Source: Diadema setosum (taxonomy: Eukaryota; Echinodermata; Echinoidea; Diadematoida; Diadematidae). Taken from it: a DNA stretch of 64,000 nt. Shown here piece by piece: positions 47,444-61,800 of this stretch. Location of the stretch: the NCBI GenBank assembly GCA_033980235.1, contig CM067067.1:9198047-9262046 (forward strand), read 5' to 3'. The number at the start of each line of letters is the position of its first letter. The first letter of the stretch is position 1. The notes beneath the pieces were generated by a model that did no database searches, was not told the DNA's origin, and saw only the letters and a list, made by a program, of their open reading frames with translations. The position numbers and the translations under genes were made by a program.

Positions 47444-50400
47444 CTTTTAGATTGCAACAACAAGTTTAATCAACTTTGTACAATAGGAATGATCAAGGTG
47501 GTCGTATTTTGTGTTCATCACAAACTCTCTACCACCAAGTCAATTTACAACTGGATGAATCATGTTCCCCGGCCACTTTCATTTGGATGCCGGCCGCTTT
47601 AAACCAATCTCTTCATCTTGGTGATCAGAATAACCCAGCGGGTGTGAATGCACCCCCTCCCTCACTCCATTGTTGAAGTAGTGCAAATTGAGCCATTTGT
47701 CAAACCTATTTAGCATTTGATCCCTGATGTGCACAGCATTCTCCTGTGGCCCAATTCTCATTTTCTTTTTGGGGTGAAGTTACAGCATATCTCAGGGCCC
47801 AAATCCTTTCTTTTCTGGTGGACGGTTAAAGAGACACGTACCCAACACTACAAATGGTGCTTTAAGTTTGTGTTACAGCCCCACAAGTGTGAAATCCATT
47901 ACATTGTTCATGGTGTATAAGAGCTGCAATACGGTAAAATCAAGATATCATTATGTTATGTGTGTGACCATAACTCTAGACTTGCTTAATTTTTTTGTTG
48001 TTTTGTTTTTGATAATGATTGGTTTTGATTCGACAGCAACATTTCAAAATCATCTTGACAAAGCCTGAAGGAAACTAGCTTCTTGAAGCAGGTATGAACC
48101 CTTTCAGTTTTCAACTGGCAGGCTAAATATTGCAATGTAACTGCTACTCCTTTCTGTTGTAAGTTCTGCTTTGATCTGCTGTGTAATGTGGCAAAGAAGA
48201 AGGCAGATGAAGCAAACAGATAGACAGCGAGCCAATCTTGAGTGAGGTGGGGTGGCCTTTAACAGTTGGGGTTGCATGGGTAATTATCTGAGGAAGGAAA
48301 TGGAATATGCCATCTTGTCATTTGTGAGTATTATCTCTGTTGGACGTCTTATTGTTTAGAGCCTCCCAGAGAGAGCGTGTAGCTGAGAAGGGGGAATGGG
48401 AATCAGGAGTGGACATAATGGAAAAGTTATTTTCAGTAGAAAATGGAGGATTTTTATCTTTTTTTTTTTCTAAATTCCCACAATAGTTTGAAATCACAGT
48501 TTGGATCGAGAGTTCATGACAAAAACAACAAAAATAATAATGTCTCGCTCTCCACAAGGAAGTTAACACAAAGTGCTCTCATCAGGTTTCACCGTGCAGG
48601 ACGCATTCTCGGACACTTAGATTGAAATTCATAAACACATGTTATGGATGGGGTAACAAGAGAAGAGCCTAGAATTCACAATCAATGCATTTTTCCCCTT
48701 TTCCCCAATGAAATCATATGTTGATATCATGTTCAAATCAATGTCCAAGTGCACTACAAAGTAATTCTATTTTGAGAGGTTTGAGGTCAGTTTTGTCCAT
48801 GGAGTTCCCTTTCATACCACATAACAAAATTTTCTTGAACAACAACACAAAAGAAACCCCCACCATAAAGCAAGCTGTATGTAAAATTTACGTTAACTGC
48901 ACTTTTTTATGTGTTTTATATTATGTCACATGAAGGAAGACAAAGAACATCCTTTTATCTTCAAATATGTATTTATGATAGCCCAACATTAAGTAGGAGC
49001 TTATACTGTTAATACACAATTTCTTTATTGACTTCACTTAAAATCTCTCTGCGGGTACCCTTGTTTAATACTTTCACTAAGCTGAATAATTCCCTTTTAT
49101 CTCATTCCAGACTGAGAGAAAATATAAATGCTCAATTAAAAGAAAGAATGATTGTTGAATTTAAAGGGAAAAGATGTAATTTAATTGATTAGGTAAAAAA
49201 AAAGATGAAAAGCCTTCTGTCGTGTGAACACAATGTTGTGGCTGTTTAGATTTGTTGCCATGTATCGGATGTGCTTTCTACCAGTCGTTGATTCAAATAA
49301 TGATGATGTTTGCTAATTTGACTTGGGACCGTCAAACAAGGAGTGCACTGCATCGTCGTTGTCCGCAGCTGCAGGCCAGTCTTTGTGCGGATAATGAAGT
49401 CTGATAATGGCTGGGAGGCGATGATGAGGGTGATGAAGATGTTGAGAGGGATGGGGGCTCTACCCCAACCTTTGGGAGGCAGACAAAAGGAGGAAGGGAT
49501 GTTGTCAGACCGGATAGTTATCTGTGCATTGTCTACATAACATCATTTGGATAGCTAGTGCTTTAATATTGAGAGAATTTTTGCCAGTATTAAGCAACCA
49601 TGATATGTCACATATATTTTGTCTGATTTGATAGTTAAGCGGAGAGTACATTTGACCTTTTTGATGTAAAATTCAATGCATTTTGTCTGTGGCTTATTGG
49701 CATAGAATGTTAGCAATTACGAGGAGCTCACATGATATTTTGAATAATTCAAAAGCATGAGAAACTACTTCTGAGCTTCACTCAAAATATCATTTGAAAG
49801 ATTAATTATTATGTTATGTACAAATGGGAACACAGACTTGATTATTTTGAGATGTTTTTCCAATATTATGGTTTGCATACTTTCTCAAGACTGCATGCTA
49901 CACTGAGTGCATTGTCCTTCTGTAGAACAACACAGACATACAAATGATTCAAAAGAAATGCAAGCAATCTGTGGATGGACTTGAGTGATGACTCAGTAGG
50001 GCGATATCAAACTATGCACCCTTGATTGATGAAGGAGAGTACTCCACACCATGTCACTGGGTGCTAATTGCGTCATTTGGTTTCTAAGAGCTCATGGGGC
50101 ACCCTCACAAAGTTGTACCATTATCCTTGCTGACGAGTCAGAGACCAGCCATGATAATGGCCTACAACTATACCCTCTCCCCCCTCCCCTTTTCTTGCTT
50201 CTAGGCATACTACTTTGCTGGGACAATTGTTGTTAATATCTATGCTCTGTTGCACTTTATAGGTGTCACTGTCTTGATAAAGAATGCATGCGAATCACAC
50301 ATGCAGATGTTAGCAGCTTACAAATTTCTGGCAGCTATTCCTTTCCCTTGACAAAATGATAACTGACCAAACAATTTAAAGTGATGCAGTGTATTATTTT

Positions 50401-50537
50401 ATGTCTTTTTGATATCATGTTGATATGTCATGTAGGGCCTATGGCTGCCAAAAATAAAACACGGTATGCTTTGATAGTCTTTTATAATCTTGGGTGCCTC
50501 ACAAGACTGCATCTTTTACTGCAGCACTTTGCACAGT

Positions 50538-50551
50538 GTTACCATGGCAAC
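50538..50551. promoter_or_regulatory. RFX X-box
   Basis: GTTACCATGGCAAC matches the RFX consensus GTYNCCATGGNRAC at every fixed position. A weaker relative, GTTGCCATGGTCGC, lies 112 bp downstream at 50650-50663. Confidence 0.45.
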
Positions 50552-53500
50552 TCAAGCTGCATGACTTTACGCTGCATATATAGATATATTGTAGAGCAGG
50601 TTGCATGCAGGGGACTTCATCCTTTCACTTGTTGCTGACAGATGATACGGTTGCCATGGTCGCCCAAACCGTGCGATGATAGAAAGCATGCCAATATATA
50701 TCATGTATATATTCCACCGCTGCATCTGTCACCGGCACTCTTCCTCCTCATCTTTGCTTGCTCTTCCTGGACGCGGAGCACAGGCCATCTTGTTTGGAGA
50801 AGGATATTGCTTTCTGGGGGTAACTGCGCTCTTTCAAGGGGAAGGGGGACAATGGCGTGCGCAATGGTCGGTCCTTCCATTTGCATGCAGATGGAATTCT
50901 TGATCTTGTCCTGAAGTTTGTGGGCAGTTTGTTCCACTTGAGGAGGAATGTTAATCAATCCCACCATCATTTATGTGGAGATGTGTGGTATTCTTTAATC
51001 AGATTTGGTTTGAGGTCAGGTGTAGGACAGAAAGACTCCCCCCTCAAACCCATGTGAATGATAAAAGAGAGAGAGAGAGAGAGATTCTATAATAATTTTA
51101 TTTCAAGACTACAGTGAAAAAAAAAAGAAAACTAGAAAAGATGAAAAGACAACAATGCAGTGATGAAGTGTCACACAATTGATATTGTTTCTGTAAACAT
51201 TTGGGATCATATGATGTGTATCTTCACATCAAATGAATATAAGTGCAAATGAAGTGTGACATTATATAGAATTACAGTGACAGCAAATCTCTGTTGCAAT
51301 ATGTGAATTTATCTTGCAGCTGCTAACTATATGTCAACTATATACCAGAAAATATGTTATCAGTATGTAATGAAAAGTGATAGAGACATCAAGCATTTTA
51401 TTTGGAGACATACATTGTATGTTAATAGAAAGTATTCAACCAAAGGACAGGTTTATTTTTTAAGTCTGTTACTTTTAATGAAGATATGACATTGGATAAA
51501 GGTACAAGACAGGAGTTTATGTAATTATATTTTGTCATATGGCATCATACAAAATAAGTTATAAATGATCGAAGAAAAAGGAAGATAATTGCACAGGGGA
51601 GTCAACTTTCCCATGTCTGTCTGAAATATGTCTTAACCTCCCCGAAGCAAGATGGTAGGATGGAAGACATTCTGCGGAGAGCCACGGAGTGTCATCAATG
51701 GCAGAGACTGCGGAAAGTGTATGGAGATATTAGCCTTCTGCTTTTCAACTTATAATGAGAAAGGTGAAAGAGAATACAGGCATGTGTTTGTGGTGAAACA
51801 TGAGTGAGAGCGAAGAAAAAAAAAAGACTGGAAGAGAGAGGAAGAGAGATGGAGATTGAGGAAAAGCTATAGGGGAAAACTGACAGACTGATTGTGCAGT
51901 AGGGAGGCAACTGTGAAAATGGGCAATAGATTGGACTCTGGTGCGAAGTTCAACATTTTTCAGGGGGAGAGAGAGTGTGTTGTATGAGAAGGCAAGGAGA
52001 TCGTTGTTTGGATCAGTTGGGGTATAGGGAGAGGGATGGGGGGGTCTAGTGGCATTTAGAGGAGCCAGCATTGGGACCCATTTGTGGTTGATAGATTGAT
52101 CAATTACCAGCTGATTTACACTGACTGCTGCCAATGAGCTATCCAGATGCTGGACAGAGAAAGAGAGACTTGCAAATAGACGGACAGACAGACAAACAGT
52201 CCGACACATCATCGCGTCATTGTGAACTTCACATTCGCACACTGTGTACATTCCAAGATCACTATGTACATTCACACACATGAGTCTTACCTGCAATGTT
52301 CTCATGCAAGTACAAGAAAATCATCAAAGATCAGATTTTGCCTTTTACGTCAGCAGTATTTTAGATATTTTCTGTCATTGTCCCCATGACTGGCAGAAGT
52401 TGAGTATATGGTTTATTCGATAGTGAAAATAAACATCAAGATTTACAAGTGCTTTTTTTTTATTGTGGAGTTCATGAACATTGACCTACATAGTGGCAGA
52501 AGCAAAGGTCTTCATTGCTAAATTGATTGAGAATGTGACCAAATGTATATGAGGAAATTAGACGATGGAAATTTTTTGCAGCTTGATAAAAGTATTAAAG
52601 GTACTGTTTACCATTGGGAGCAGTGGTTTAAAAAAAGTTCGAGATATCACATTCGATGCATATGTGTAGGTCAGTTGTATCACAAAACATCCTACCATAT
52701 TAAAAATTTTGCAATAAAGCCTAGAATATAAGGAGATATCACTATATTTCTTAATAGAATATAACTGTATACAGTTTAGTCTAGAAACTTTTTTATTATA
52801 ACTATTGTTCACACTTTGTATATTTCACATGACTTAACACTGATTATACTGATCCAAATTTTGACATTGGTTGTTTACTATCCCTAACTCACATTTAAGA
52901 ACTATTTTGAAGCACTATAAGAGTGTTTTTTGTTTTATCTGCAAATTAGAAATAATGCCTTTAAAATCTGAGCTGCAGTGAGAGTATTAAAGAGACTGCG
53001 TCTGCAAACAAAAGATGATTCTCTCTTCATCTGATTCTCGCATGGAATTCCTCATCTTCTTCATTTTCAACAAGTGTTGTTTTATGGCGAGTATGCCCTT
53101 CATGAAGTATACGGCGCAATACAAGATTTCACATAGGGGGAAGCGTTACTTCGTTTGCAAAAATAGAGTTTGCTTCTTCCCTTCCTCAGGCTTCAAGGGC
53201 TTTCTGTTGTGTCAAGTTACTCAATTTGATTTGTTTCCAAGTGCTGCTGCATCTGATTCCGTCACATGTACAGCTTTTTGCTGAGTAGAGTTGAAATTCA
53301 ACGTGCTCTATAATTTCTATTCCCATGTTGATCAAGAGGACATCAAATATTGTTCCTTTGTTCCTTTTGCTTGCATAAAGTGTCTGGCTTTGAGTAGGTA
53401 TTTCGCAGAGTATGATAAGTTTTGGATTACTTTGATAGTGTTGGGCCATTTCCGTGTATTTTGAGAGTGATGGTCTAATGAAATTTTCTGGATAAAATGA

Positions 53501-55139
53501 GAAACATTTCATCGCATGTAACCACAACTGTAGTTGTGTTTGTGTTCTAAATATTTCCGTGGTTTTAGGCAGTGATAACCGATGTTGTTAAAAAAGGGTA
53601 TTTGTCAATAACAAGATTGTTTTTTTTTTCTAAGCATGGAATTATAATCAATCTTAGACTATAATTTAAGAAAATATAGAGAGGCATTGGGTATAGATTA
53701 AGTCATGTACATTTTAAGACAAAGACTTTAATACTACCTACACACATCAATGTCATGAAGGCATAGATCTGCACCAATGATAGCCACATTCAAATCTCTT
53801 GAGAGATGTACAGGCTATCATTTGGATGTAATGCAAAACATAGTTTCTTTTTCCTTCATTTTTCTCCTCCCCCTCCCAACCATTCTCCTCAATACCCCGT
53901 TGGCTTTTGGAATAACTTCAGTCGTGGATGACAGGAAAGGCTTTGTGTCTGAGGAGACAAAAATTGCAAGTATGCCATCCCAGGCGCAGCCAAGATTGTG
54001 TGTTTTTGACATCAGGCAAGGGCCAAGCGGCTGTTACTGGACTGATGATTATTAATGAGTGCCATCCTTAGCTGTGTCAGGTCAACAGAGAGCCACTGCC
54101 GCCGCCGCTGCCGCCTTGCGCTATGTTGCCTGCCCGCCGTCGTCGAGATCCAACGCCATGAGTAAGGGAATAATTCTGCATCTACACACACACACACACC
54201 AAGGCTAGCTGTGTGCCGACACTGTGGGCTCCAGTGCAGTCTTTGAGGGCATTCTTTATTTAGGGCGCTTATTTGTTTACGATGATCTTTAGATATCCTT
54301 CTCTCATTTGAATAGCTCCGTTTCTCATTTTCTGTTGTTAAGACACATGCACTGCACATATCATGCAGTTATTGAAATTGTTTTGGCAACATGCGTAGAT
54401 GGTGGGAGAAAAATATCTAACACAGGAGGTGTTTTTTTTTTTCCGTAAAGATAATCACAACAAACTGAATTGCAAAAATATGCAAAATCAATGTAATATC
54501 TTGAAAGAATGGGAATGATCTGCAATTGCTGTAATCTCTAACATGCATCCCAAAATTGTTGCAGGCTCATAATATAGGGACACAGCAGCTTTATCTTTTT
54601 CACAATATTTTCAAAGATATTGTCCAGATGCCTCGGTGGGTATAAACTTTATAGTGGACATTGCTGTCCAAATTTTGCCTCTTTTATATGTTCTGTTATT
54701 GCCCACCTCTGATTTCTTTTTGTCTGAGAATGCAAATGCACACAGATTTTTCAAGATTTCATTTTAGTTTAATGTCTAGAAGAAGGTTATCAATCCTTTC
54801 AGCCCCACACAGTTAAGTTAAATTCTGTTTGCAGTTGTCTAGTTTGAGGTCAGTGATCCTACTTTGTTTTGCAGTAGGAGGAATTTTAAATCTCTCATCA
54901 CAGCCAACGCCAAGTCCTTGCAATTTTGGACACTATTTCTGCCTGATACGTAGGCCTGTGGGTACATTGATTTGAAACCCACACACGCCTACACACGCAT
55001 ACGATATCGTGGTCCATACTAATGACAAGTTAAGATTTAGACATGGTCAACCCCAACCCCCCCCCCCCCTTCTCCCCCAATCTGATCTGAATTAAAAAAA
55101 AAAAAACAAGTAAAAAAGGTGGAACCATCATAGCGTACG

Positions 55140-55554
55140 TGCATTTATCAACCCATTTCTGGTGCAGAATTACGGTTTCCTAACAACTTTCAGGAAGTTG
55201 GAGGCAGTTGATAAAAACAAAGCTGTTTTGATTATGGGTTAGAAATGCGTTTCTGAAATGCCAGAAAAAAAGTGTGATTGCAAACACGTTTCTACCTGAA
55301 ATGCATTTCTGTAGAGTTGATAAACACAAAGTCATTATGAAATACACTTTTAGCTCGCACCTACCCACACCAACCATGGCCTACTACACATCTTCACTCA
55401 TCAGGTCAAACTGTGCAGTAACAAGACCTCAAAATCGACTGTGGACAGAGTTGATGAATGCATCAACTCAAACGCGATCCAGAAGGTGTTTGAAAATGCG
55501 TTTTGATAGTGGGTATTGAAACACACTTCAAAAACGGCAAAGTTGATTAATGCA
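55140..55554. mobile_element. Possible MITE built on TTTATCAAC/GTTGATAAA motifs
   Basis: TGCATTTATCAAC (55140-55152) and GTTGATTAATGCA (55542-55554) form terminal inverted repeats with one mismatch. The same motif recurs inside as GTTGATAAA (55207, 55316) and as the near-palindrome GAGTTGATGAATGCATCAAC (from 55448). GAAATGC(G/A)TTTCT units repeat in the left part. There is no coding capacity. The target duplication is unclear, so the ends are tentative. Confidence 0.5.
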
Positions 55555-58500
55555 GCCAGTCATTGCTCCCATGACAAGAATCATTCAGATCCCAATAGGG
55601 CTGTTAATTGGTTAGCCAAGGCTTCTTTGACCCTCCATCTCATTTGTTTTACATCAATGATCACCTGCTAAGTGTCGATGGAACACCCTTCCCTCCTCTG
55701 CTCCATCCATCCGACTTCATCTTAACTTCCAGTGGATAGACCTCTTGTAAGTACTTACCAAAGGGTGCAAAGGTGATTAGACACAAAGACTGCAGTGATC
55801 AAAAGATGTGCTAATCTTCCCATACAGGGAGGGTCTTACAATAATGAATCCCTCGTGATGAAGAGAGTGAGTAAGAACGAGAGAAAGGGAGAGCGACTTT
55901 GGGTAGAATCACATTGTCAGCGGAACAAAACAGCTAGTTGATGACTCTAATTGGTCTCAAGGGATGGGGAGGGGTGGTATTTCAAAGAACTTTCAGCTGT
56001 TACATCTCGTTGATTTCTCTCAAATCTGCATGCATCTCTGACATCTACACGTGCTGTCAGTAGTCATCACTGAGTGCAGCGTGGAATCATTGTATGAAAC
56101 ATATTGTGAAAGGTATGAACAAATTGGCAAATTATGCAATTGTCATGACCTGAAGGCATTACAATTACTATGTGCCCCCCCCAAAAAAAAAAAAAATAAA
56201 ATGCTCATGATTTATTTGATATCTACCCAGTGGAACTGGCACAAAAATTACTTCCTTTGTGTTGTGTTTCAAGAGAAGAGGTTATCGTATAGATCTGTTT
56301 GATTTGGATGCTGTTTTTTATGATAATGTCTATTGCAGCCATATGGGGGGGGGGGGGAGGGCATTCAATATGTCCAACAATAATTAATTTATGTACTGAC
56401 ATAGCGATGCACCTGACTCATTGCATAACCCAATGAACCATCTTTTCTTCTCATTTTAGAAGCCACCCAGTTAATGGCAACATTAAATTACAAGTGTTTT
56501 AAAACCAAATAGGTCTTTAGTTACTTGCAACAGGTGATACAGACATTAAATTTTTATTGTATGTATAATCCAGAGCTGACATGTAGGTGAACTAACATAC
56601 TAATTACAGACCCACAGTGAAGTAGGCTGATGATTGTCATCGGTGCTTGTTTTTTTTTTTTTTTGCACTTTACTCTCTCTCAACTTCTGTTATGCCATGT
56701 CTCCCACTAAATATGTAAACATCATATCCAAAGGATTTTGGAAAAGACTCTTGATGTATTAAAGTGATGTCGAAAAGAATCCTTGCCCCATGTATGTTTG
56801 TTGAAGGGAATGTCTTCCAGCCAAGAGAGAAGAAAAATTTTGGTCATGATCATCCCCCATTCATTTTATTTTATTCTATTATTATTATCATTTTGTATGG
56901 AGGAGAAAAAAAGAAACTTGTTTGGTAGCGAACACATTATAGAACATACTGATACAAAAAATAGAGAAAAAAAATGAAGAAGAAGGAAGAATTCATGACT
57001 GCTTCAAGGTAATATGAGATCCTTGCGCTCCCTGGGGTAAGTGGGGCACAAGTTATTTCCTTGTGACAAGGAGCTCAGACGACTAGACGAACAGATATGA
57101 TTGCATCCATAATGTCCATCTCCACAAACATTTTTTTTTTTCCCATTTGTCATTAAGGTAAGGTTGTTAGTCTGTTACTAGACATAGATTGGTTTGGGGC
57201 TGATTTGGCGTGAGGATATATTTGCGGCGCAAAGTCGCTGGATGTAGGTTTCTCATTATCCGCTAATGAGGAACGTACTTTGCAGCTGCGAGTAACCGGT
57301 ACATGAGCTAGATTGCACAAGGGGGTGGGGGGGGGGGGGGGAGAGGTATAGGAAGGATACTGAAAGTGTTGCAGAGAAAAATAGTAATGGCTCAAGACTG
57401 CCATGATATTGATGACAGTTTGATGCTTCTTCGTGCATAGTTTATCAAGATGTAACACTTGACACTATAGTTATGTCAGTGATTTTTGACATGACTATAC
57501 AATGATAGCAAATGGTGGTATATGGAATGGGTGTAGACATTATCTAGATGAAAGTATTATCAGTAATGTCATGATGTTATAACTCATCTGCATGGAAGAT
57601 GATGGGCAGTATTCAAATACCAATTTCCAGTATTGATCATTATTCATGATTCAAAGATGCTGAGAAAAAAAATTGATGAAATGATCTTGGAATGCAAATG
57701 AATGTATCCTCAATGGCGAAGGCACTTGCACATGTTTATATGTGCGTATGCCTCATAAATGTTTGTGTGTGTGTATTATATGCCACATATGTAGGTGTCT
57801 TAATGTTATTCAGTAAAGTCATCACAAGGAAAAAGAACCTGTCTGCATTGATGGGCATCGTTGTCAATAATATCCCTATTCAAACTAGGTTGTGAAATAT
57901 CTGAGAATATATGCAGGGGGTGGGGGGGGGGGGAGAAGTAGGGGTGGGGGAGGGGTGGGTAGCTCTGCAGCGGAAGTGAAGGAGAATGCTTTCCCTTCCC
58001 TTCCCATCACTGCCAGCCCTTCAGCATGTACGACTTACACGCTTGCATTCGGGATTGGATTTGTTCTCTGTTCAGTCACATGTTCGTGCAGTCGGTAATG
58101 AAGTGGTCGGCCGCGTTCCCCCGTCTGCCGTCATCTCCGGGCTTATCACTACCTGTGGATTTCTTCCAGACTGCTAGCCATGAAAAGGTCAAGACTGTCC
58201 TCCCTCTCTGCACGGAGAAGAGAGAGAAGTAAAAAAAAAAAGGAATGAAAAATTACCAAACCCTCAGAGAACAAAATTTTCTCATCATTTCTCCAACTGA
58301 CTGCATGGTTCATTGAACTGGCCCCCGCATTTACAAATTGCACATAGAAAACCAACAACCCAAAGGTTTGTGGGCAAATGTTTATTTCAGTTGATTCTGT
58401 GGGCAAATAGGTTGTTTTGATCAATCCTATCTTAAAGGTCCAGTGCAAAAGGGTTAAACCTACAAAAAAAAAATGTGCTGTCAATTACAAATTGCCATAG

Positions 58501-58776
58501 TATTGCTTGTTGAGATTGTTTGTCATATTACAAAGAAATATGTTGAATTAAGTACTGTTTCCTTTAACATTGTGATGTAATGACACTGGCCATCCACTTC
58601 TTCAGGGCAAGTTCCAAGAGTACAACAATTGTATTCCTGCTATCTCAGGGAGCATTGTACATTTACATCAGGGTGCTACAACTTGGAAAATGACTTGCCA
58701 GGGGCAAAAAGAAAACAACAAATAAAATATACTTTTTGATGGTAAAATGAATAGGCTCTCCTGCCTATGTACAGTA

Positions 58777-58822
58777 GGGTTTCAAAACCGTAAGTCCATT
58801 TGGCAATTTGGAGAGATATATT
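58777..58822. mobile_element. Diverged fragment related to the 40630 MITE arm
   Basis: AAAACCGTAAGTCCATTTGG and the following GGAGAGATATATTT resemble the left arm of the 40630-40859 element, with small indels. No matching second arm was found, so this is a decayed remnant or solo end. Confidence 0.5.
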
Positions 58823-61800
58823 TTTAAGATGTCCTATATATATTATACATACATACATATATGTGCAACATGATTATATCCAATTGTATGTCAATTCAAA
58901 TGCGTGCACGTATGCAATAATCAAATCTCTATGCAATAGATAAAAGGACCGACTGTCTCAAAACCAAATTTTGTGTTCTTTTTCAGTGTATAGGCATGAC
59001 ATCCTCATGCATACACCTGCCAACATGGATATGTAGGAAGTAACACATGCATTACTCTGTGACCTTTAGTGCTAATTGCTGGCGTAGCAGGGCTGTGCAT
59101 GCAAATGATAGCATCACAACAAACATAATGACTTCATGCTGCGGTTGACAAGTATTTATCTCTTCATTTCACTCATGTTCTGCAGGAATTCACAGACAAT
59201 GGTCAAGGAAAGGATATAGGAATATGTCTACACTGGTGTTACTTTTTTTTTCTAAGCATGTGATGCATGGAAATGGTAAACAAAAAAATGTGGAATGTTT
59301 TGAATGCATGCAAAGAGCAGATGATTTATGGTGATATATATATATATATAAAGACAGGGGCTTATTATTTTTTTTTTTGTGGATGCTTAATAGCATGATG
59401 TCATTCAACTTTACACTCTTCCCAAGAACTGAAAGGGAGAAAAGTAATTGTCATTCATGCCATTGTGCAGTCTGTGTGATGGAGTTTATTCATGTGGGCA
59501 CATTATACAATGAAGTGTGTTTTTTCTGCCAAGACTAATGCATCAAAGAGATGTTCTAATGGAGGATGTAAGAGCTTGACATTATCTCCGCACGATGCCC
59601 AGAAAACACATGAACTGCAGAGCAATGTTTAGCCCACCCAGTGTATGTACAACACTCATTGACAGTGCAATTCTGCATAGCTTGTTGTCATTGTTGTCGA
59701 TGATTGTGTAAAGTGTAGCGTTTGCAGACGATTGTCTTGAGTTCTGGGACACACAGGCATATAGCTGTCAGACGGTATTACTTCAAATCTACTCCTGATG
59801 TGTCTGTAGCCCGTCCTGAATACAAGTGTCTACTGTCTCTCTTTCCCTTCACCTCTTTGTCTTCTGCTTCCAACTCTTGCTCTATCTCTCATCTCTCTCT
59901 CTCTTTCTCCTTCAAATGCAAGGTCACATGCACATGTCGTCCGGCCGTCTTGGTAAGGGCATCAGACTGTCTTCAGGATGTCCTCATATCATTATCAAAG
60001 TCAGTCTCGTTTACTCCCTTCGGTAGTCCCGGCCGCCAAGGCAACGCTGAATTCTCTCATTCACGCGCCCCCCTCTGCAGATTTATGCCTCCGCCCCGAC
60101 ATTCAGAGGTTCTGCTTATTTTTTCATATTCTCTCCTTTTGAGTAGGGCCGTTAATGTTGCATGCGATGCAGCGCATCAATGGATGATGATAGTGTTGAG
60201 TGTTGATGCGCTGACGTGAGTACGCTGCAAGATAAAAAACTGTTAAATCGGCTGACATATGTGTGTGGAATGCCATTAAGGATGTTTTACGAGGTATAGA
60301 GGTAACTTGTAGATTTATGGCAAGAGCTAGTCTGAGGATCAGCTTCATATTCTACCCATTTATCAGCATTGCTACAGATTAAAAAAGGTTTTATTATGAT
60401 TACTATTCTACTTTTGCAGACATAAGAATGTAAGTATAAATGTTGTCAGAAGCTCATGGCTGGCTTTGTCCGTAATGATTTTTACATTTAATTTTTGATT
60501 GAAAGAGAGGCTACATATTTGGTGGCATGACATACAAAAGTAGTCAGCAAATGGTTACCAGGTATGCAGAGACGGCACATACACAGCAGCAAATGAATTG
60601 CATGAATTTGCACAAAGACAGATACACATGCAAAGATACAGGATGAACCAGTTTATTGGTGAGTTCAGATCGCTGACTGTTCCTGGCTGTAATGACCTGC
60701 GATGAGCTGGATTTTGTGCTGTGCTGGATCTCTGAGCTCATTCCTTACACAGAAACATCACTGCGCCTCCTTTAGTTGCAGCTGGGTCAAATATGTTATA
60801 CGGTCAGAATGTGTCAGCTTGTTTAGGGAGTACACATGATATATGTGTTTGTGTGTATGTGAGCACATCACAGTAACCATTAGTTCTTGCTGCAGCTCAT
60901 ATGACAGATACTTTGAAATATTGTGTATTGTGGCTTGGGAGTTGGGACATTGATCGGCGTCTCTGCAGGTGAACATGCACGGTTGCCATGTGAGGCAAGT
61001 GTTATGTTTACTTTGTTTATCCTGCAGTGAGTTGTGATCAACCCTGACAAGCTGACAAGAAGATTTGGAGCATGTTTGCTGTTTTTATCTGAAGAAATTT
61101 TCCTCTGAGAATTTCCATAATGTTTTGTCATTACTCTAAATGAAGATGTTCCTGGCAATGCCCTATTAATCCTAGCCTCTGAAGGAAATTCAAAAGCAAT
61201 ATTTTCATTTAATAGTGATAACATTGACTATATATTTTATTCTATATATAGCAATTGTATGGCCAAACAAATAATAATAATGAAAAAAATACTAGTAAGA
61301 GAAAGGAATGTATATATTTGTGGACACTTCCTGAGAAGTGTTGAATGTCGCATATGACAAGGAAATTTACTGACCCAATTTTACTTCTCCTACCTGTGGG
61401 ATTCTCATTCACTATGTCTAAATCTACTGTAGATAGGTCTTGGTCCCACCCACCTTTCTTTCTGCCTGTCAAGCCAATAAAGTCACATACCTCAACAGGG
61501 CTATATAGACTGCTTAAGGGGATCTGACATGCTTCATTAGAACACACACACACACACACAAGTCAGTTGATAGAGGGAGAGATGGTGAGACTGAGCAATA
61601 GAGAGGGAGAGATTGGATGGAGGAAGAGAGAGAGAGAAGAGTGAAAGTGACTTAATATTCAGTCCTACCTATTGAATATATTCATAGTTGTTTCTTACTA
61701 CTATTCTTTAAAAAAACAACTGTTGGAAGATAGGATATAGTAATATTGATGATATTAGCTGTATTCCATTTGAGATGGGAAAGAGGGAATGAGGCTAGTA

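Larger units (their letters stand above)
44944..55139. other. Putative intron, distal part, no exon recognised
   Basis: About 10 kb of T/G-leaning DNA. It contains RFX-type palindromes, a 33-bp tandem duplication, GA and CA tracts (51066-51084, 54185-54199), and a C run (55057-55069). A CCG-rich patch (54090-54160) is followed by a donor-like A|GTAAGG at 54161/54162; a weak acceptor candidate lies at 54080, but the frame carries nothing recognisable. The 126-codon frame at 46811-47191 and the 186-codon minus frame at 51745-52305 are compositional. Confidence 0.45.

Noticed and set aside
51745..52305. 186-codon minus-strand frame
   Set aside because: Long because the plus strand is purine- and AG-rich; the translation is Ser/Leu/Phe-rich with no domain, and no splice or promoter context supports it.
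59722..60219. 165-codon plus-strand frame in a CpG-richer patch, followed by a GTGAGT
   Set aside because: Composition includes a CT-rich tract and no recognisable family or acceptor. Could be reconsidered if RNA evidence exists.
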